Assembly (NCBI GenBank): GCA_036172665.1
Contig: CM069876.1
Location: 1,736,001-1,800,000, forward strand
Direction of reading: 5' to 3'
DNA from: Prosopocoilus inquinatus
Taxonomy: Eukaryota > Arthropoda > Insecta > Coleoptera > Lucanidae
DNA length: 64,000 nt
Shown here: positions 47,799-59,025 of the stretch, piece by piece
Numbering within the stretch: position 1 is the stretch's first letter
Layout: each line of letters opens with the position of its first letter
Translations under genes and position numbers: made by a program
The notes under the pieces: generated by a model
The model's database searches: none
The model's input: only the letters and a program-made list of their open reading frames with translations
What the model was told of the DNA's origin: nothing

Positions 47799-49297
47799 CA
47801 GAGTGGACCATTTTTGATGGTTTTACAGGGTTCCTTAGTTATTTATAGGAATAGAGGAAAAACGTTTTCGCGATCCAATGCTACTGTTTCGAGAAAAACT
47901 CAGTGCAGAAAACAAAAGTTAGGTATCTCGATCCGTTCGGGAAATATCGGCCGAAAACAAATTTATCCAAAAAATTATTCTTCACAATATCTCATTTGTT
48001 TGTCAAAATATTTTGAAAATTCAAAAACTATTTTATTCAGAAATTAACGTAGATTTCTTGGACATTATTGTCTGTTGAAAAAACTGCGCCAGTTCTGCGA
48101 AACAGACTATAACTTTTTAATTTTAAATGGAAACCGCAGTTGGCTATGACACAAATAAATTGCTTGTTTAATGAGGTTTTCAAAAATATAAAGTTTGATA
48201 TAATTATTTTTATAAATAACAAAGATCCTCACTTTCATTATATTGCAGTACCTATCAAGCTATCTGTGCCAATGGAAACAAAAGAAAACTCAGTTGCTTT
48301 CCTCAAAAAACTATTATTAGAATAAATAATACAGGTAATTAAATTTAACAAAATAAATACGTAATGCTATTAGAGAACTCATAAAACTACAAGTAATGTA
48401 AATGTGAATTAACTGTCAATGCAGTTTTGAAGAATTGTACATTGTATGTTCTTTTGAAATTATTAAATCTTAAATTTTATATTATCAAAACTTCTTAGAT
48501 ATTTCACTTCTATCCGCGATTGCATTTATTAATATACAAAAGTTCTTGAAAACATTATTAAACTTAAGAAATATCCGACATTTCATTAATTCCTTAAAGA
48601 AATGCATTAATTTATACAATTTAAAATTTATAGAAATCTCTTAACTATTCTCATTAGTAATTAAAGAAATGTTCAAATAGAGTTAATTCATTTTTACATA
48701 CTTGTGGTTTTATGTCAGTCTCTGATCTATCTATCTGGAAGCTATTTATTTATTGAATTAAATTAGTTGTTTTTCTTAACAATAATTGATTTTTAGGGAA
48801 AACAATTGAACTATTTTTTTGTTTTTGGTGTCATGGATGGCTTGTTAGCTACTGGAAAACAAAAAATAAATAGTATCTTTATTATTTGAAAGATAATTAT
48901 ATGAAACTTTACATTTTTGAAAACCTCATTAAACAAGCAATTTATTCATCTCATAGCCAACTGCGGTTTCTATTTAAAATTAGAAAGTTACGGTCTGTTT
49001 CGCAGAATTGGTGCAATTTCTGCAAAAGATAATACTGTCAGTAATATCAGTGGTAATTTCTGAATAGAATAGTTTTTAAATTTTCAAAATATCTTGTCAA
49101 ACAACTGAGATATTGTGAAAAATAATTTTTCGGAAAAATTTGTTTTCGGCCGATATTTCCCGAATCGAGATTAGCTAACTTTTGTTTTCTCCACAGAGTT
49201 TTTCTTGAAAAAGTAGCATGGGTCGCGAAAACGGTTTTCTTCTATTCCTATAAATGACTGAGAAACCCTATAAAACCATCAAAAATAGACCACACTG
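47799..49297. mobile_element. 1.5-kb element with about 430-bp inverted ends
   Basis: Flanked by TA (47797-47798 and 49298-49299). The left end reads CAGAGTGGACCATTTTTGAT and the right end, reverse-complemented, CAGTGTGGTCTATTTTTGAT. The arms (47799-48230 and about 48866-49297) can be followed throughout, with shared TATTTATAGGAATAGA, TATCGGCCGAAAACAAAT, CTGCGAAACAGAC and AATTGCTTGTTTAATGAGG. They are clearly diverged. The roughly 635-bp spacer is AT-rich and has no recognisable gene. A one-arm relative occurs at 5344-5520. TA duplication points to Tc1/mariner-type mobilisation of a long-TIR MITE. Confidence 0.88.
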
Positions 49298-49299
49298 TA

Positions 49300-50033
49300 C
49301 AACTGAGCCTTAATATAAAAAATTATCAGCTTCCTTCCGCGATGTTCTTTTTTTTCGTCTTTAATTTGTTATTCCATTTCAACATTCTGAAATCAAAGAA
49401 ATACTAGATCAGACTTATTAATGAATTTTAAAAACGTTTTTAATCGAATTGATGATAATAATGAAAAGATTAAGTTACTATAGTTCTTTTCCATTTGATA
49501 AACACGAAATTACCCTGGAGGGCGAGGAAGACGATGTTTCAATGATTTTTTTTTAACTTAAAGTCATTATTTGAAGTTACATAATTTGTAACATCTCACT
49601 TGCATTAACATGACTTCATTTTGTATTTTGTGTTATAAATAACAAACCTGGTCGACCATATTTATAGGTCTAAAATTCTTTAACAAACTGCAAAATATTT
49701 TGATGCAAATGATAAAACACAAAGCCGTCAGCTTTACCACCATTTCTCCTTATGCTCTTAATTTAAAAAAAAGTATACGCACGCTCTTAACGGTAACAGA
49801 AAAGACAGAAAAATGGATCAAAGATGGCTATAATATCTAGATTTCTAATAATAACAAACTAATAACATTAAAAGATATCTCTTTCTGTTACATACGATGA
49901 AATATAATTAGTTTTCTTGGACTCAAAATTTTTTATAAATTGAATGAAGGCGTTTCTATGACCCAGTTAGGATTTCCTTGTGACCATACGACTGTAAATG
50001 AAGTTGATTTTTGTTCGATGAAAATTGTAATTC
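49300..50033. other. Unassigned AT-rich DNA
   Basis: No feature recognised. Confidence 0.4.
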
Positions 50034-50148
50034 TTTTAATTTTGAACCGGACATAATTATGATTGGAAAAACACTCTACGTTTCGCTGTCGTTTAATAGC
50101 TGTTAAAGTGTTTTTCTAATCATAATTCTGTCCGGTTCAAGATTAAAA
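50034..50148. mobile_element. 115-bp palindromic MITE-like element
   Basis: The arms of about 48 bp begin TTTTAATTTTGAACCGGACA on the left and, reverse-complemented on the right, TTTTAATCTTGAACCGGACA, followed by an ATAATTATGATT/GAATTATGATT stretch and AAAAACACT. The loop is about 20 bp. The CCGGACAGAATTATAATTGG-like sequence also occurs at 19370-19395. No target duplication could be settled. Confidence 0.72.
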
Positions 50149-53100
50149 CAACTTTTAACTTGTACGTCTGTAGCTTCTCTTACTGCAATTTAAATGGAAA
50201 CTTACCTTGATAAATTGCATCTTACTATACACACTTGTTTTATAAATGATTCATAAGTTCTATGATTGCTGAGAAATAAAAAAGTTACTGTTTACCATTT
50301 ATTTAATGATGGTGTTGGACGTTAACAGTAACTTAAAAGTACGTAATTACTCACAACGAACATCAAGTTTTCAGAACAACTAGGAGAAATCTTAAATCTT
50401 TGTAAGTAAAGCCGCAAACTGCACCAAAACACGTGGTGAATTGGCAAATAGCAGAAATGTAGTAATTCCACAGTCGAAAAAAGGCGGAACATTTCTACGC
50501 CTACGATATCGTATGAATCGTCTACAGGTGTCTCTAAGTTCCGTGGACATGGCTTACCACAGATTGCTGACCTCAAAATAAGACGATTTAATCAAACTTA
50601 TGTCTGTATTCATAACTGCTTCGTTAAGCCGGTATTCTTCTCTATTCAAAGTTCTTGAAACTGTGTCGATTCTGGTAGTTATTCAGATAATTATTCAATT
50701 ACCTAAATTCCTACGCAATTAAATTGTTTTTCATCCACAACTAGTTTGACTAAAAGCCATTAAATAGTTTTCGAGACATAAACCCCCGAAGTCAGTAATG
50801 ATTAGAGATCGGAATTATATATTTTGACGTCATCGTACTCTAACCTAACGTCATATGAAGCACTGTGGAGAATTCACGTGTAGGTCAATTTCAAAGTCAG
50901 GACACTCGCCGGATTATTCCGGAAAGTATAAAAACGAAGTAAAAATAAGTTTGCCTTTATTTTATAAATAAATCACTCGCTAGTGATATCAAAATATGTG
51001 ATTCCTAGCCCTGAAACTAATTTTTGACGAACAAAAGAGAACAGGTTTTAGCTTTTTTTTCAGTTCTAACTGTAATTTTGCCACAGTAAATTTATACAGT
51101 GTGGCATATTTAGAACAGAAACTTGTTTTAAAGAAATAGAACCTGGAAAACTCTGGAGTCTTTTGTTCTAGTGAAAATTTCTTATGTTTCGCTTCTAAAA
51201 GTAAAAATAAATAAAATACATAGTATTTAGGTATTTCTGTTATCTATTTATAATTAAAATAGAACAAATAAATATTTTTGTTATTTCCAAAAACATCCTA
51301 AGCTCGAAAAAGTAATAATACATGTATTGAATTAACTTTTATTCATTATTGCGTGGTCTGCCTTACGTTTCTTATACGAAACCAACTGAAGTAACTTTGT
51401 CATTTTTATACATCTTTGAACTCCTTAAATGAATGATTCTAAGTTGATTAAAAAAAATATTTAAAGATTCACATCAGATCAGATTATAGTTTTTGATGTT
51501 CATGATCAAAAAGAAAAACAATTCGAATCGAATAATAACTGCAATTTTATAGATTTTAAATGGGTCGTACATTTTCTGGCACATTTACCTCCAAATCTAC
51601 GTTTATCATAAATAGTATTCGGTCAAGGTATCTAGAGTATTTAAACTAAGTAACTGCTCTAATAATCACAGGAAAGCAAAATAAAACGTTGCGTTCTTTC
51701 GTAATAAAACGTACTGAGCCTTTCTTCTTCTAAAAACAAAGTCGTTTTGTAGGAAAGTTGTTTTCCATAATAATTATGTGAGTGAAAGTCAATTGATTAA
51801 TTCAAATATTCCTTGTTGCAATTATTGTGGGGGTAAACAACAAATAAGTAATTTTTTTTCAGCAATCTGGATTTAAGAAGTATCACAGTTCTGTTTGTTG
51901 TTTATTGTAATATTGAAATTAAATTAGGCTACCTCAAATAATTTTAAAGTACTTATTGTAATAATTTTAAGAAAAATGTTCAAAAAGTTTTACGTGTTAT
52001 TTTTCATTGCCTACATTTTAAAGAAGGTTAACAATCTTGGAAACAGCGATTCTTAAATTAGTAATTTTAAATAACTGTACTGAAAATGTCTTCTCTTTTA
52101 TTTATTAAAATCACGCCTGCTTCATTATAAGTCTCTTATTTAAAAGGAAACATTAAGAATCGTTTCTGCTTTTATTTGTTCCTACAAATGTTTCTCTTCT
52201 GTTACTGGCACAAGCTTCGGGTATACGAATCCAAAAATAACAAAATTATGAATGATTAACATTTTGGCACAGGACTCATAAAAGTGAATCATTGTAAAGC
52301 GGACATAAATTCATGATATTAAATGACCAGTAAATATCTCTCTGAAAATAAGTTTCGATTTTCGATTTTGCCAAAATAAATGTAATTAAATGACTCAGGA
52401 CGTATTAGTTAACGGGGTTATTTTTAGTATTACTTTAATTTGTCTGGTCTAATTGAATTAAAGACGTGGGATGTTGCTACCGAGAAGACGTAAAATTACT
52501 TTTACAATAAACACTCTGTTTTTTTAATGCATTTGGCGCAGTAAAAGTTAAGCGCGTAACACGAGCCCCCAAGGTTTTTGTTATGTGAATTGATTGGATC
52601 CGCAGCGTGTTTATTGATAATGTTTAATGTGTTTATTTCGGAACCCGTAACTGCCCACAAAACGCTTAAAGTACATTTTGTTGTCAGCCGCAAATTTTCG
52701 GTCGGGTAATTTTTTTTTCTAGTTTATAGTTGAGTTCTAGTAGTTCTAGGAAGTGTTTTTTTTTTTTTTTTTGAGGAAGGGAAAATTTTTAATTGTTGTG
52801 TACTCGGTCTAAAAGCAGTTTGTTGTTTTCATGAAATCCAGTTGAGTTTTTACTGGGGAAAAGCGGAATTTTTTACTTTGCTGATTTTCTCTGTTAGTGG
52901 TGGTGACGGGTTGAAAAACACGCTGAGGGTGATAAATGTCGGTCAGTTGGTAGATGGTGCTTTTGCGAGTCGTTTAGATTGTGTCGAATTCGGCGGTGAA
53001 CCGCAGGTGCTCAAACAGAGAGATGGATGTTCTTGAATCAGTATCTGAGCTTCTCTCCTTCTTTCCTCTCAAACATACCTTGTTTGCGGTACTCGCTATA

Positions 53101-54301
53101 ATGTATATGTGTATATGCAATTATTGCACTGCAATGCAATGTCACATAGTGGGCTGTGTCAATGTTAACTATCCCCGTGCACTTCGGTCCAGTGCTCCAG
53201 GCCAAAGCCTGCTCTTCACGAAGTCGATGTTGTTGATGCAATTCGTTTGGCTGCTTGCTTATGGTCATACCTATTTGCATAGTGTATTCAATACGTATTG
53301 ATCAGAAGCATTTACTCTCATGATGCCGTGAATTATGGTTGTGCACTATCTATTTGTTTAGCTGATTAGTTAGTAACATTATTAGATCACTGCGATACCT
53401 GCTAATCAATTAATTATTTATGTATAATCCGCCATTGCTGCGCCGCTCCAGTTCGTTAATTTCAAGATACTATTACTCCAATATTATTAGTTCAATTTGC
53501 TATAAATTTCTGTTTCAAAATTTATCGTTCGGATAATTTATTCCCGGTTAGACGCTACGACTATCTCCAAGCCAATAAATTTCACATTGACAAATGTCAT
53601 TTGTGTGGTCTGCATTGCCACATTTAACACTCTCATAAAACTAATTTTTAAGCAGTTATTTACTTATTCGCTTCCACTGCACAGAGTACAAAATGAAAAC
53701 AGAATGAAAAAAAAAAACTTTCTAAAATCGCCTACACATTTCGTGTAATCATTTTGAATAGCTTTAATTAAATTTAAGTTGATATTCCTCAAGAACACTT
53801 CTGTTAATTATTTATTTAAATTTCCGTTCCAAAAATTCTTACACAGAAGAAAATTGACGAAATATGCGTTTATCTCTTCTCATAAATTATAATTTAACTT
53901 CAATATCATCGAGTTCGCTTCTGTATACTGAGTGTCTCCTAACGTATGGAGGAGATTAAAAAGGTGGCTAGAGGACATCAAATTAAAGCTTTTGGTAAAA
54001 AAATGAATAAGTAAAAAATTACAAGAGTTTAAAGGGAAATTAACTTACAAGCAACAGTTACTGCCGGTAGTAGTAATACGTTTGAAACTCAAATTTGGGA
54101 TATTTAAGAGTTAATTGAGCACTGCTTTACATGAAACAGCTATTTAATACCCAAAAAAGACTTTTCATTTTGTTGAGAACCGCTGATTAATTAAAACTAA
54201 ATTAGAAAACAGATCGACATAGGCAGTGTGTGAATAGTGGTTGTGATAACTTTAGAGTTTATTTAATAATGCACCAGAGTCTTTGACCGTTGGGAATTAA
54301 A
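50149..54301. other. Unassigned DNA, mostly AT-rich
   Basis: About 4.1 kb without a recognisable gene. The stretch 52900-53300 is less AT-rich and opens a 106-codon ORF on plus and an 80-codon ORF on minus. Neither resembles a known protein. A T run of 18 lies near 52757. Confidence 0.4.
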
Positions 54302-54339
54302 ATTATCAAAAATACCGGACTAGTGGTCAATAAAAGACT

Positions 54340-54400
54340 TTTTTTTGTGCTAAGCTTTCGGCAACCTTTATTGCCTTCATCAGAGCAAAACCTACAAAAG
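54340..54400 (-). ncRNA. Hammerhead ribozyme core in the left Penelope end
   Basis: The minus strand reads CTGATGA (54377-54383), then AGGCAATAAAGGTTGCC, which folds as a GGCAA/TTGCC stem with a six-base loop, then GAAA (54356-54359), then GC-TTA-GC, a possible two-pair helix III. CTGANGA, helix II and GAAA form the conserved catalytic core of hammerhead ribozymes. The flanking TTTTG and CAAAA could pair as helix I. The cleavage base context is less clear and was not folded. In Penelope-like elements such ribozymes process the RNA. Confidence 0.68.
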
Positions 54401-54837
54401 GAAGGTTACAACGATTGAATTTCATTCAATTAAAATAACATACATATTTTTTAGTTGAAATTACATTCCAAAATTATAAAGTTCAAGATTTCTCAGTATT
54501 TGTCGAAAATATAATTTTATTTATTTTCAAGTATAGTCAAGAAATTGTTTAAAAATCCCTATATCTTTGGATTCTGTTATTCCAAATTGCGATTGAAATA
54601 AAATTTTATTAAATATTCATAAGCTAAACTAAGATTTTGAATATCTGAATCGAAAACTTATAGAATTATTCTTCTTTTCAATAAGAAATAATTCTAAAAA
54701 TAATTCCAAAAATAAACTGGTTTCTTTTGCTAAAATTTTTTGTGTTAGTGAAATCTAGTAAATGATTTTTTTCTTTAAAATGTGCTAAAGCACTAGAATT
54801 TTAACAATTACAAAGCTATCAATGACCTGAGGATTTT

Positions 54838-55110
54838 GTGTTAGTTTCTTATTTTCTTAGTTTCCTTTTATTTACTAACATCCCCACAAATGTAATTATA
54901 GAAATTGTGAGTGAAGATTGGTCTAACAAAATTGAACCATATTATAATTTAAGTAAGGAAAAATTCTTAGCAGCTTTAAATTTTTTATTTAATAATAGTT
55001 ACGTCTCTTATAAAGATGTTATAGTAGGTGTTCCGATCGGCTTTCCCCTTAGTCCTATTTTAGCCTAGGTGGTGATGGATCGTCTTTTGGTTTTATAAAA
55101 AAATATGTAG
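54838..55110 (+). pseudogene. Penelope reverse transcriptase palm remnant
   Basis: Encodes LLFTNIPTNVIIEIVSEDWS, the 'SLFTNIP' box that includes the first catalytic region of Penelope reverse transcriptases. It is followed by LSKEKFLAALNFLFNNSYVS and GVPIGFPLSPILA, the 'GTPMGSPLSPILA' box. A stop (TAG at 55066-55068) follows at once. After a frame change KKYVDD at about 55099-55116 would be the catalytic YVDD. Sequence upstream in any frame does not show the fingers region, so the gene is truncated as well as broken. Confidence 0.85.
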
Positions 55111-55379
55111 ATGATAGATGTAATTAATTTTTATTTATGTAATCCTTTTAATGAAAAAATTAAATGTTTTGATTTCTTTTAAGAATAGAATAAAAACTTT
55201 ATGTCATCCTACCTTTTTAGAAAAGAATTTAATTAAACTTATAAATCATTTTGTAATAATGGACATTCCTTAAATTTAGATAATGAAATTTTATTTCAAA
55301 ATAATCAAAATGAAAATCAAAATATTCAGGGTATTAATAACGATAATTCACAAAATAATCAAAACCAAAACATTTCAAT

Positions 55380-55790
55380 TTATAAAAGATTTCCACAAAT
55401 ATCTATACAAATTTGATTATTAAAGAATTAAAAAATATTAATTCTAAAGTTGCGAAATATAATTTAAAAACTATTATTAATCTGTTTAGTTAAACTAAGG
55501 ATAAAATTCCACTTTCTTATGAATAGGGTATTGTTTATTGTATTCCTTGTACTGAATGTGATCAGGTTTACATAGGACAAACTTATAATTGGCTTAAATT
55601 ACAACTAACTTAACATAAATATGATTGTAGATTAATAACTAAAAAAGAAAAAAATTCTAATGCTTTAGCACAATATTTTAAAGAAAGAAATCATTTATTA
55701 GATTTCACTAACACAAAAATTTTAGAAGAAGAAACCAATTATCAGGATTATTTTTAGAATTATTTCATTAAAAAAAAAAAACAGTAATTC
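55380..55790 (+). pseudogene. Penelope GIY-YIG endonuclease remnant
   Basis: Encodes, with several in-frame stops, IIKELKNINSKVAKYNLK, then GIVYCIPCTECDQVYIGQT with the GIY-type and YIG motifs and the two-cysteine pair of the Penelope subfamily at about 55527-55583, and ALAQYFKERNHLLDFTNTKI, EEETNYQDYF at about 55665-55755. This order matches the C-terminal endonuclease of Penelope-like elements. The stops include TAG in what would be an Arg or Glu position after ENSYE and TAA inside the linker. The protein cannot be made whole. Confidence 0.88.
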
Positions 55791-56049
55791 TATGAATTTT
55801 TGATCAGATATTCAAAATCTTTATTTGGCTTATGAATATTTAATAAAATTTGATTTCAATGCAATTCTGAATAACAAAATCCAAGGGTAAAGGTATTCTT
55901 AAACAAATTTCTAAATCTTGACTATCCTTGAAAACAAATAAAATTCGTTTTTTCGACCATATTGTGAAATTTTGAACTTTATAATTTTGAAATGTAATTT
56001 CAACTAAAAAAATATGTAAGTTATTTTATTTGAATGTAATTTAATCATT

Positions 56050-56125
56050 GTAACCTTCCTTTTGTAGTTTTTGCTCGGAGGAAGGCAATAAAGGTTGCCG
56101 AAAGCGTAGCACAAAAATAAAAAAG
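56050..56125 (+). ncRNA. Degraded hammerhead core in the right Penelope end
   Basis: The inverted copy reads CGGAGGA (56076-56082) where the left end has CTGATGA, then the same AGGCAATAAAGGTTGCC stem-loop and GAAA (56100-56103) and GC-GTA-GC. The change of the second core base (T to G) should abolish catalysis. Confidence 0.55.
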
Positions 56126-56159
56126 TTTTAGTGATCGCTGGCCCGATATTTTTGATAAT

Positions 56160-57054
56160 AGTTTATTTAATAATAAAGTTGCAATTTCTGAAGTAAGTTT
56201 TTGAATTAAAAAGATACAGGTGTAAACTAAAGAAGAATTGGTGTAACATTATTATTGGGTTTTGGTTAAAAGCTAATAAAGGAAAAATTTTTTGATCTCC
56301 TGTAGCTGCCCCATCAATCTCCTCCGTACGTTATGAAACACTCGGTATTTTATAATAATGATCATCTCAAAATAAATTCGTCAAAAACCTCTAATAGGTG
56401 GTATAAATGTTTGATAAAATCAGGCTATATGAAGGAGAACGTTTGTCATAATTTATAACATCTTGGAAGGCAAAAAGTCAAAAGAATTTAACTACCCATT
56501 TACTAAAAAAATGCTCTGCCAAGATTTCTAAACTAACAATAACCAAATGAAAGTGACATTTCAATTAAGATTTCTGCAATCTGAAACTAACATTTTGCTG
56601 TCCATAATGTAGTTTTATCAAATTTTTATTTGCATCTATTGTATAATAAAATAATAAAGAATGATGATTACTGTAGCAGCATTCTTGGTTAGCTGATTTA
56701 TAGTTGTTTGGAGTAAGTAGGCCAAGAAAATGTATGTTCTATCAAAATTATTCAACTATTATATTAAATCGAGCGGATTTAATCCATTAGATGATTTGAT
56801 AATGTAGTAATTTATTTTTTAGCAGAAAATCGTATCAACCAAACAATGTTTGAGTTTGGTGGTGTACTGAAGTGCATCGCCGTCGTAAATGCGACTGTTT
56901 CTACATAGTGTACAAGTGTGGATTTAGACGTTGTTCCTGTGATTTGAATAATACACAGATTTCAAATAGACAGATTAAATTAGAATTAGATGATGATGCT
57001 TATGGTAAACAGATTAAATTTGTAAACACCTGCAGGAGTACATTAAGCCGTATT
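56160..57054. other. Unassigned AT-rich DNA
   Basis: No gene recognised. An ORF of 106 codons from 56872 runs into the inverted repeat that follows. Confidence 0.4.
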
Positions 57055-57450
57055 CATATGTCTGTGCACAGGGATTTTTTCTTTCTTGGATACATATGGG
57101 GTATGTACACTTTTATAAAAAAAAAAAAACATTTCAACGCATTGGCATACTGCAATTTACATAGAAACAATCAATTTAATTTTTGGCCATGAAAAATCTC
57201 AAATTATTAATGGCAATTGGTTTTCTTCTTCGTATCTGAAGTTTGTTAAAAATTATTCATGAGGAAATTGCCTGTACTCATTGAACATTCACACTCTTAT
57301 TATAAGGAAAAACGTTCTTTAATCTTTTGTAATCTATAATATATATTGCTCGTTGCCTTCTACACAATGCATTGACCTGTTTTTTTATATATAAAAGTAT
57401 ACATAGCAGGTATGTATGCAAAAAAGAAAAAATCCCTGTGCGTATAAGGT
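57055..57450. repeat. Diverged inverted repeat with arms near 90 bp
   Basis: The left arm (about 57055-57150) contains CACAGGGATTTTTTCTTTCT and ACTTTTATAAAAAAA. The right arm (about 57360-57450), reverse-complemented, contains CACAGGGATTTTTTCTTTTT and ACTTTTATATATAAAAAAAC. As a consequence both strands encode similar peptides (HRDFFFLGYIWGMYTFIKKK and HRDFFFFAYIPAMYTFIYKK). I know of no protein family with this signature, so the likeness reflects DNA duplication. Confidence 0.65.
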
Positions 57451-57931
57451 GAATTAAGTAATTGTACAACTATTTGAAATGGTAATGATAACGAGAAAAC
57501 AACAGTACGTTTCTCTCTATAACGTCTTGTATAAAAGGTTATTTGAAGGATCAAAAACGGACATTTTTTTTTCTGTATCTATAATGTCGGTGTACTCAGG
57601 CACTCGGACGAAGTTCAAAATTCGCTGCAAGGATTTACCCAAAAAACGCCGTTGTAGATTTTCGATAAGTCTCCTCCGGTTATTAAGTGTCAAAGAAACG
57701 CCGTTTTCAGTACGGAAACCGGTCAAAACCTCGGTAAATTAATAACTAATTCGAAAACAGTGGAACTCAAATAAAACTACCAAAATGAGAAAAAAATTAA
57801 AATGATTGAAGCGTAACATAATCAAATGTAATTTTATTAAATTATTAGCAAATTTAAAGGCGTAATACAGAAATTTAATCAAGGGTTACAGTTGGTCTGT
57901 AACTGTTGTTCAAAAATAAGAGCATAATTAG
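57451..57931. other. Unassigned AT-rich DNA
   Basis: Overlapping ORFs on both strands at 57479-57742 without family resemblance. Confidence 0.4.
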
Positions 57932-58073
57932 TAGGGAACGGATTTATATATTTTGTTCGATTAAATAGAAACGAGGCGGCAAACGTGTAACACTGCAGCG
58001 ACGTGTGAATGCACACACTCTCTTTGCCGCCTCGTTCGAAATAAACCCGAACAAAATATATAATTCAGTCCTG
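57932..58073. mobile_element. 142-bp palindromic element, hAT-like ends
   Basis: The left end reads TAGGGAACGGATTTATATAT and the right end, reverse-complemented, CAGGACTGAATTATATATTT. Both arms include TATATTTTGTTCG and GAACGAGGCGGCAAA / GAAACGAGGCGGCAAA. TAGGG/CAGGA termini recall the hAT consensus. Flanking octamers do not match exactly, so the class is a guess. Confidence 0.6.
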
Positions 58074-58420
58074 TAATAATCAGAAATAAAAGAGAATGGG
58101 AATCAAAATAACGTGTAAGGTCTCTTTGAAAATTTATCAGGTACACGTCAGCTCAGTTTAGAGAAATTGTTGAAATATTGTTATCTTCTTCCCTTAAAAT
58201 CCACCTTAAATAGTTATTATTAGTACGAGTGAGAAAACTTCACCTTAAAGTGCGAGGTTGTCGCTATGCAACGAGACGCAGTCGAGTTGAATCCACAACT
58301 GAGATACTTTAAGAGCGATCTTTCTGTTTCACTATAGGGCAAAACAAATGCATTTTTACGAAACGGGATTGCACGTACCGCCTTTAATTTGAAAGATATT
58401 CCGAAAAAAAAAAAAATAAC

Positions 58421-58529
58421 ACACTCCAAAAACAGATCATTACCACGTAATCAAATATTATTAGGTGCAACAACTTAGTTGCCTGTAATAATATTTGGTT
58501 GCGTGGTAATTATCTGTTTTTTAGAGTGT
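58421..58529. mobile_element. 109-bp hairpin element
   Basis: Arms of roughly 50 bp: ACACTCCAAAAACAGATCAT on the left and, reverse-complemented, ACACTCTAAAAAACAGATAA on the right, then TTACCACG, CAAATATTATTA and GCAACTA-type stem to the loop. Non-coding. No certain duplication. Confidence 0.75.
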
Positions 58530-58538
58530 ACTTCTTTA

Positions 58539-58540
<2 letters not shown>

Positions 58541-58576
<36 letters not shown>
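58541..58576. repeat. (AT)18 microsatellite
   Basis: A pure AT dinucleotide run that directly touches the left arm of the perfect palindrome. Confidence 0.95.
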
Positions 58577-58579
<3 letters not shown>

Positions 58580-59025
58580 TTTTTAAAACAGACGATTTGC
58601 ATACCTCAGAATGTCTTAGATAGATAGATAGATAGACAGATAGATAGATATTTATTTTGTAACAATGTACATAGTTACAATCGTCGAAAAACATATTACA
58701 ATTAGCAGACAACCCGTAAATGCGAGTGAAATAAATAATACAATACTTCATGAGTATATAACAAAGATATACATATCTACTATATATATATATATATTAG
58801 ATATGTATATATATATATATATTAGATATGTATATCTTTGTTATATACTCATGAAGTATTGTATTATTTATTTCACTCGCATTTACGGGTTGTCTGCTAA
58901 TTGTAATATGTTTTTCGACGATTGTAACTATGTACATTGTTACAAAATAAATATCTATCTATCTGTCTATCTATCTATCTATCTAAGACATTCTGAGGTA
59001 TGCAAATCGTCTGTTTTAAAAAATC
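58577..59025. repeat. Perfect 202-bp inverted repeat around an AT spacer
   Basis: Arms 58577-58778 and 58824-59025 are exact inverse copies wherever I compared them, including the imperfect GATA microsatellite (GATAGACAGATAGA) and the unique sequence between. The spacer is 45 bp of AT repeats with TTAGATATGTATAT. Because of the symmetry, both strands open a similar ORF (minus 58536-58751, plus 58665-59054). It is not a gene. Perfect identity means a recent event, a maintained palindrome, or an assembly artefact. Confidence 0.92.

Larger units (their letters stand above)
54302..56159 (+). mobile_element. Penelope-like element with inverted ends
   Basis: The ends are inverted copies of about 193 bp (54302-54494 and 55965-56159), both starting ATTATCAAAAATA and sharing GGCAACCTTTATTGCCTTC, ACAAAAGGAAGGTTACAA and TTATAAAGTTCAA(A/G)ATTTC. 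Between them lies the plus-strand remnant of a reverse transcriptase and GIY-YIG endonuclease, the domain pair that defines Penelope-like elements. These elements often carry LTR-like 'pLTRs' in direct or inverted order, and hammerhead ribozymes in them, which fits the structure seen here. Most of the N-terminal half of the reverse transcriptase is missing. Confidence 0.9.

Noticed and set aside
52981..53301. 106-codon ORF with hydrophobic segments
   Set aside because: It overlaps an 80-codon ORF on the minus strand, shows no family resemblance and is not backed by any splice or start context.
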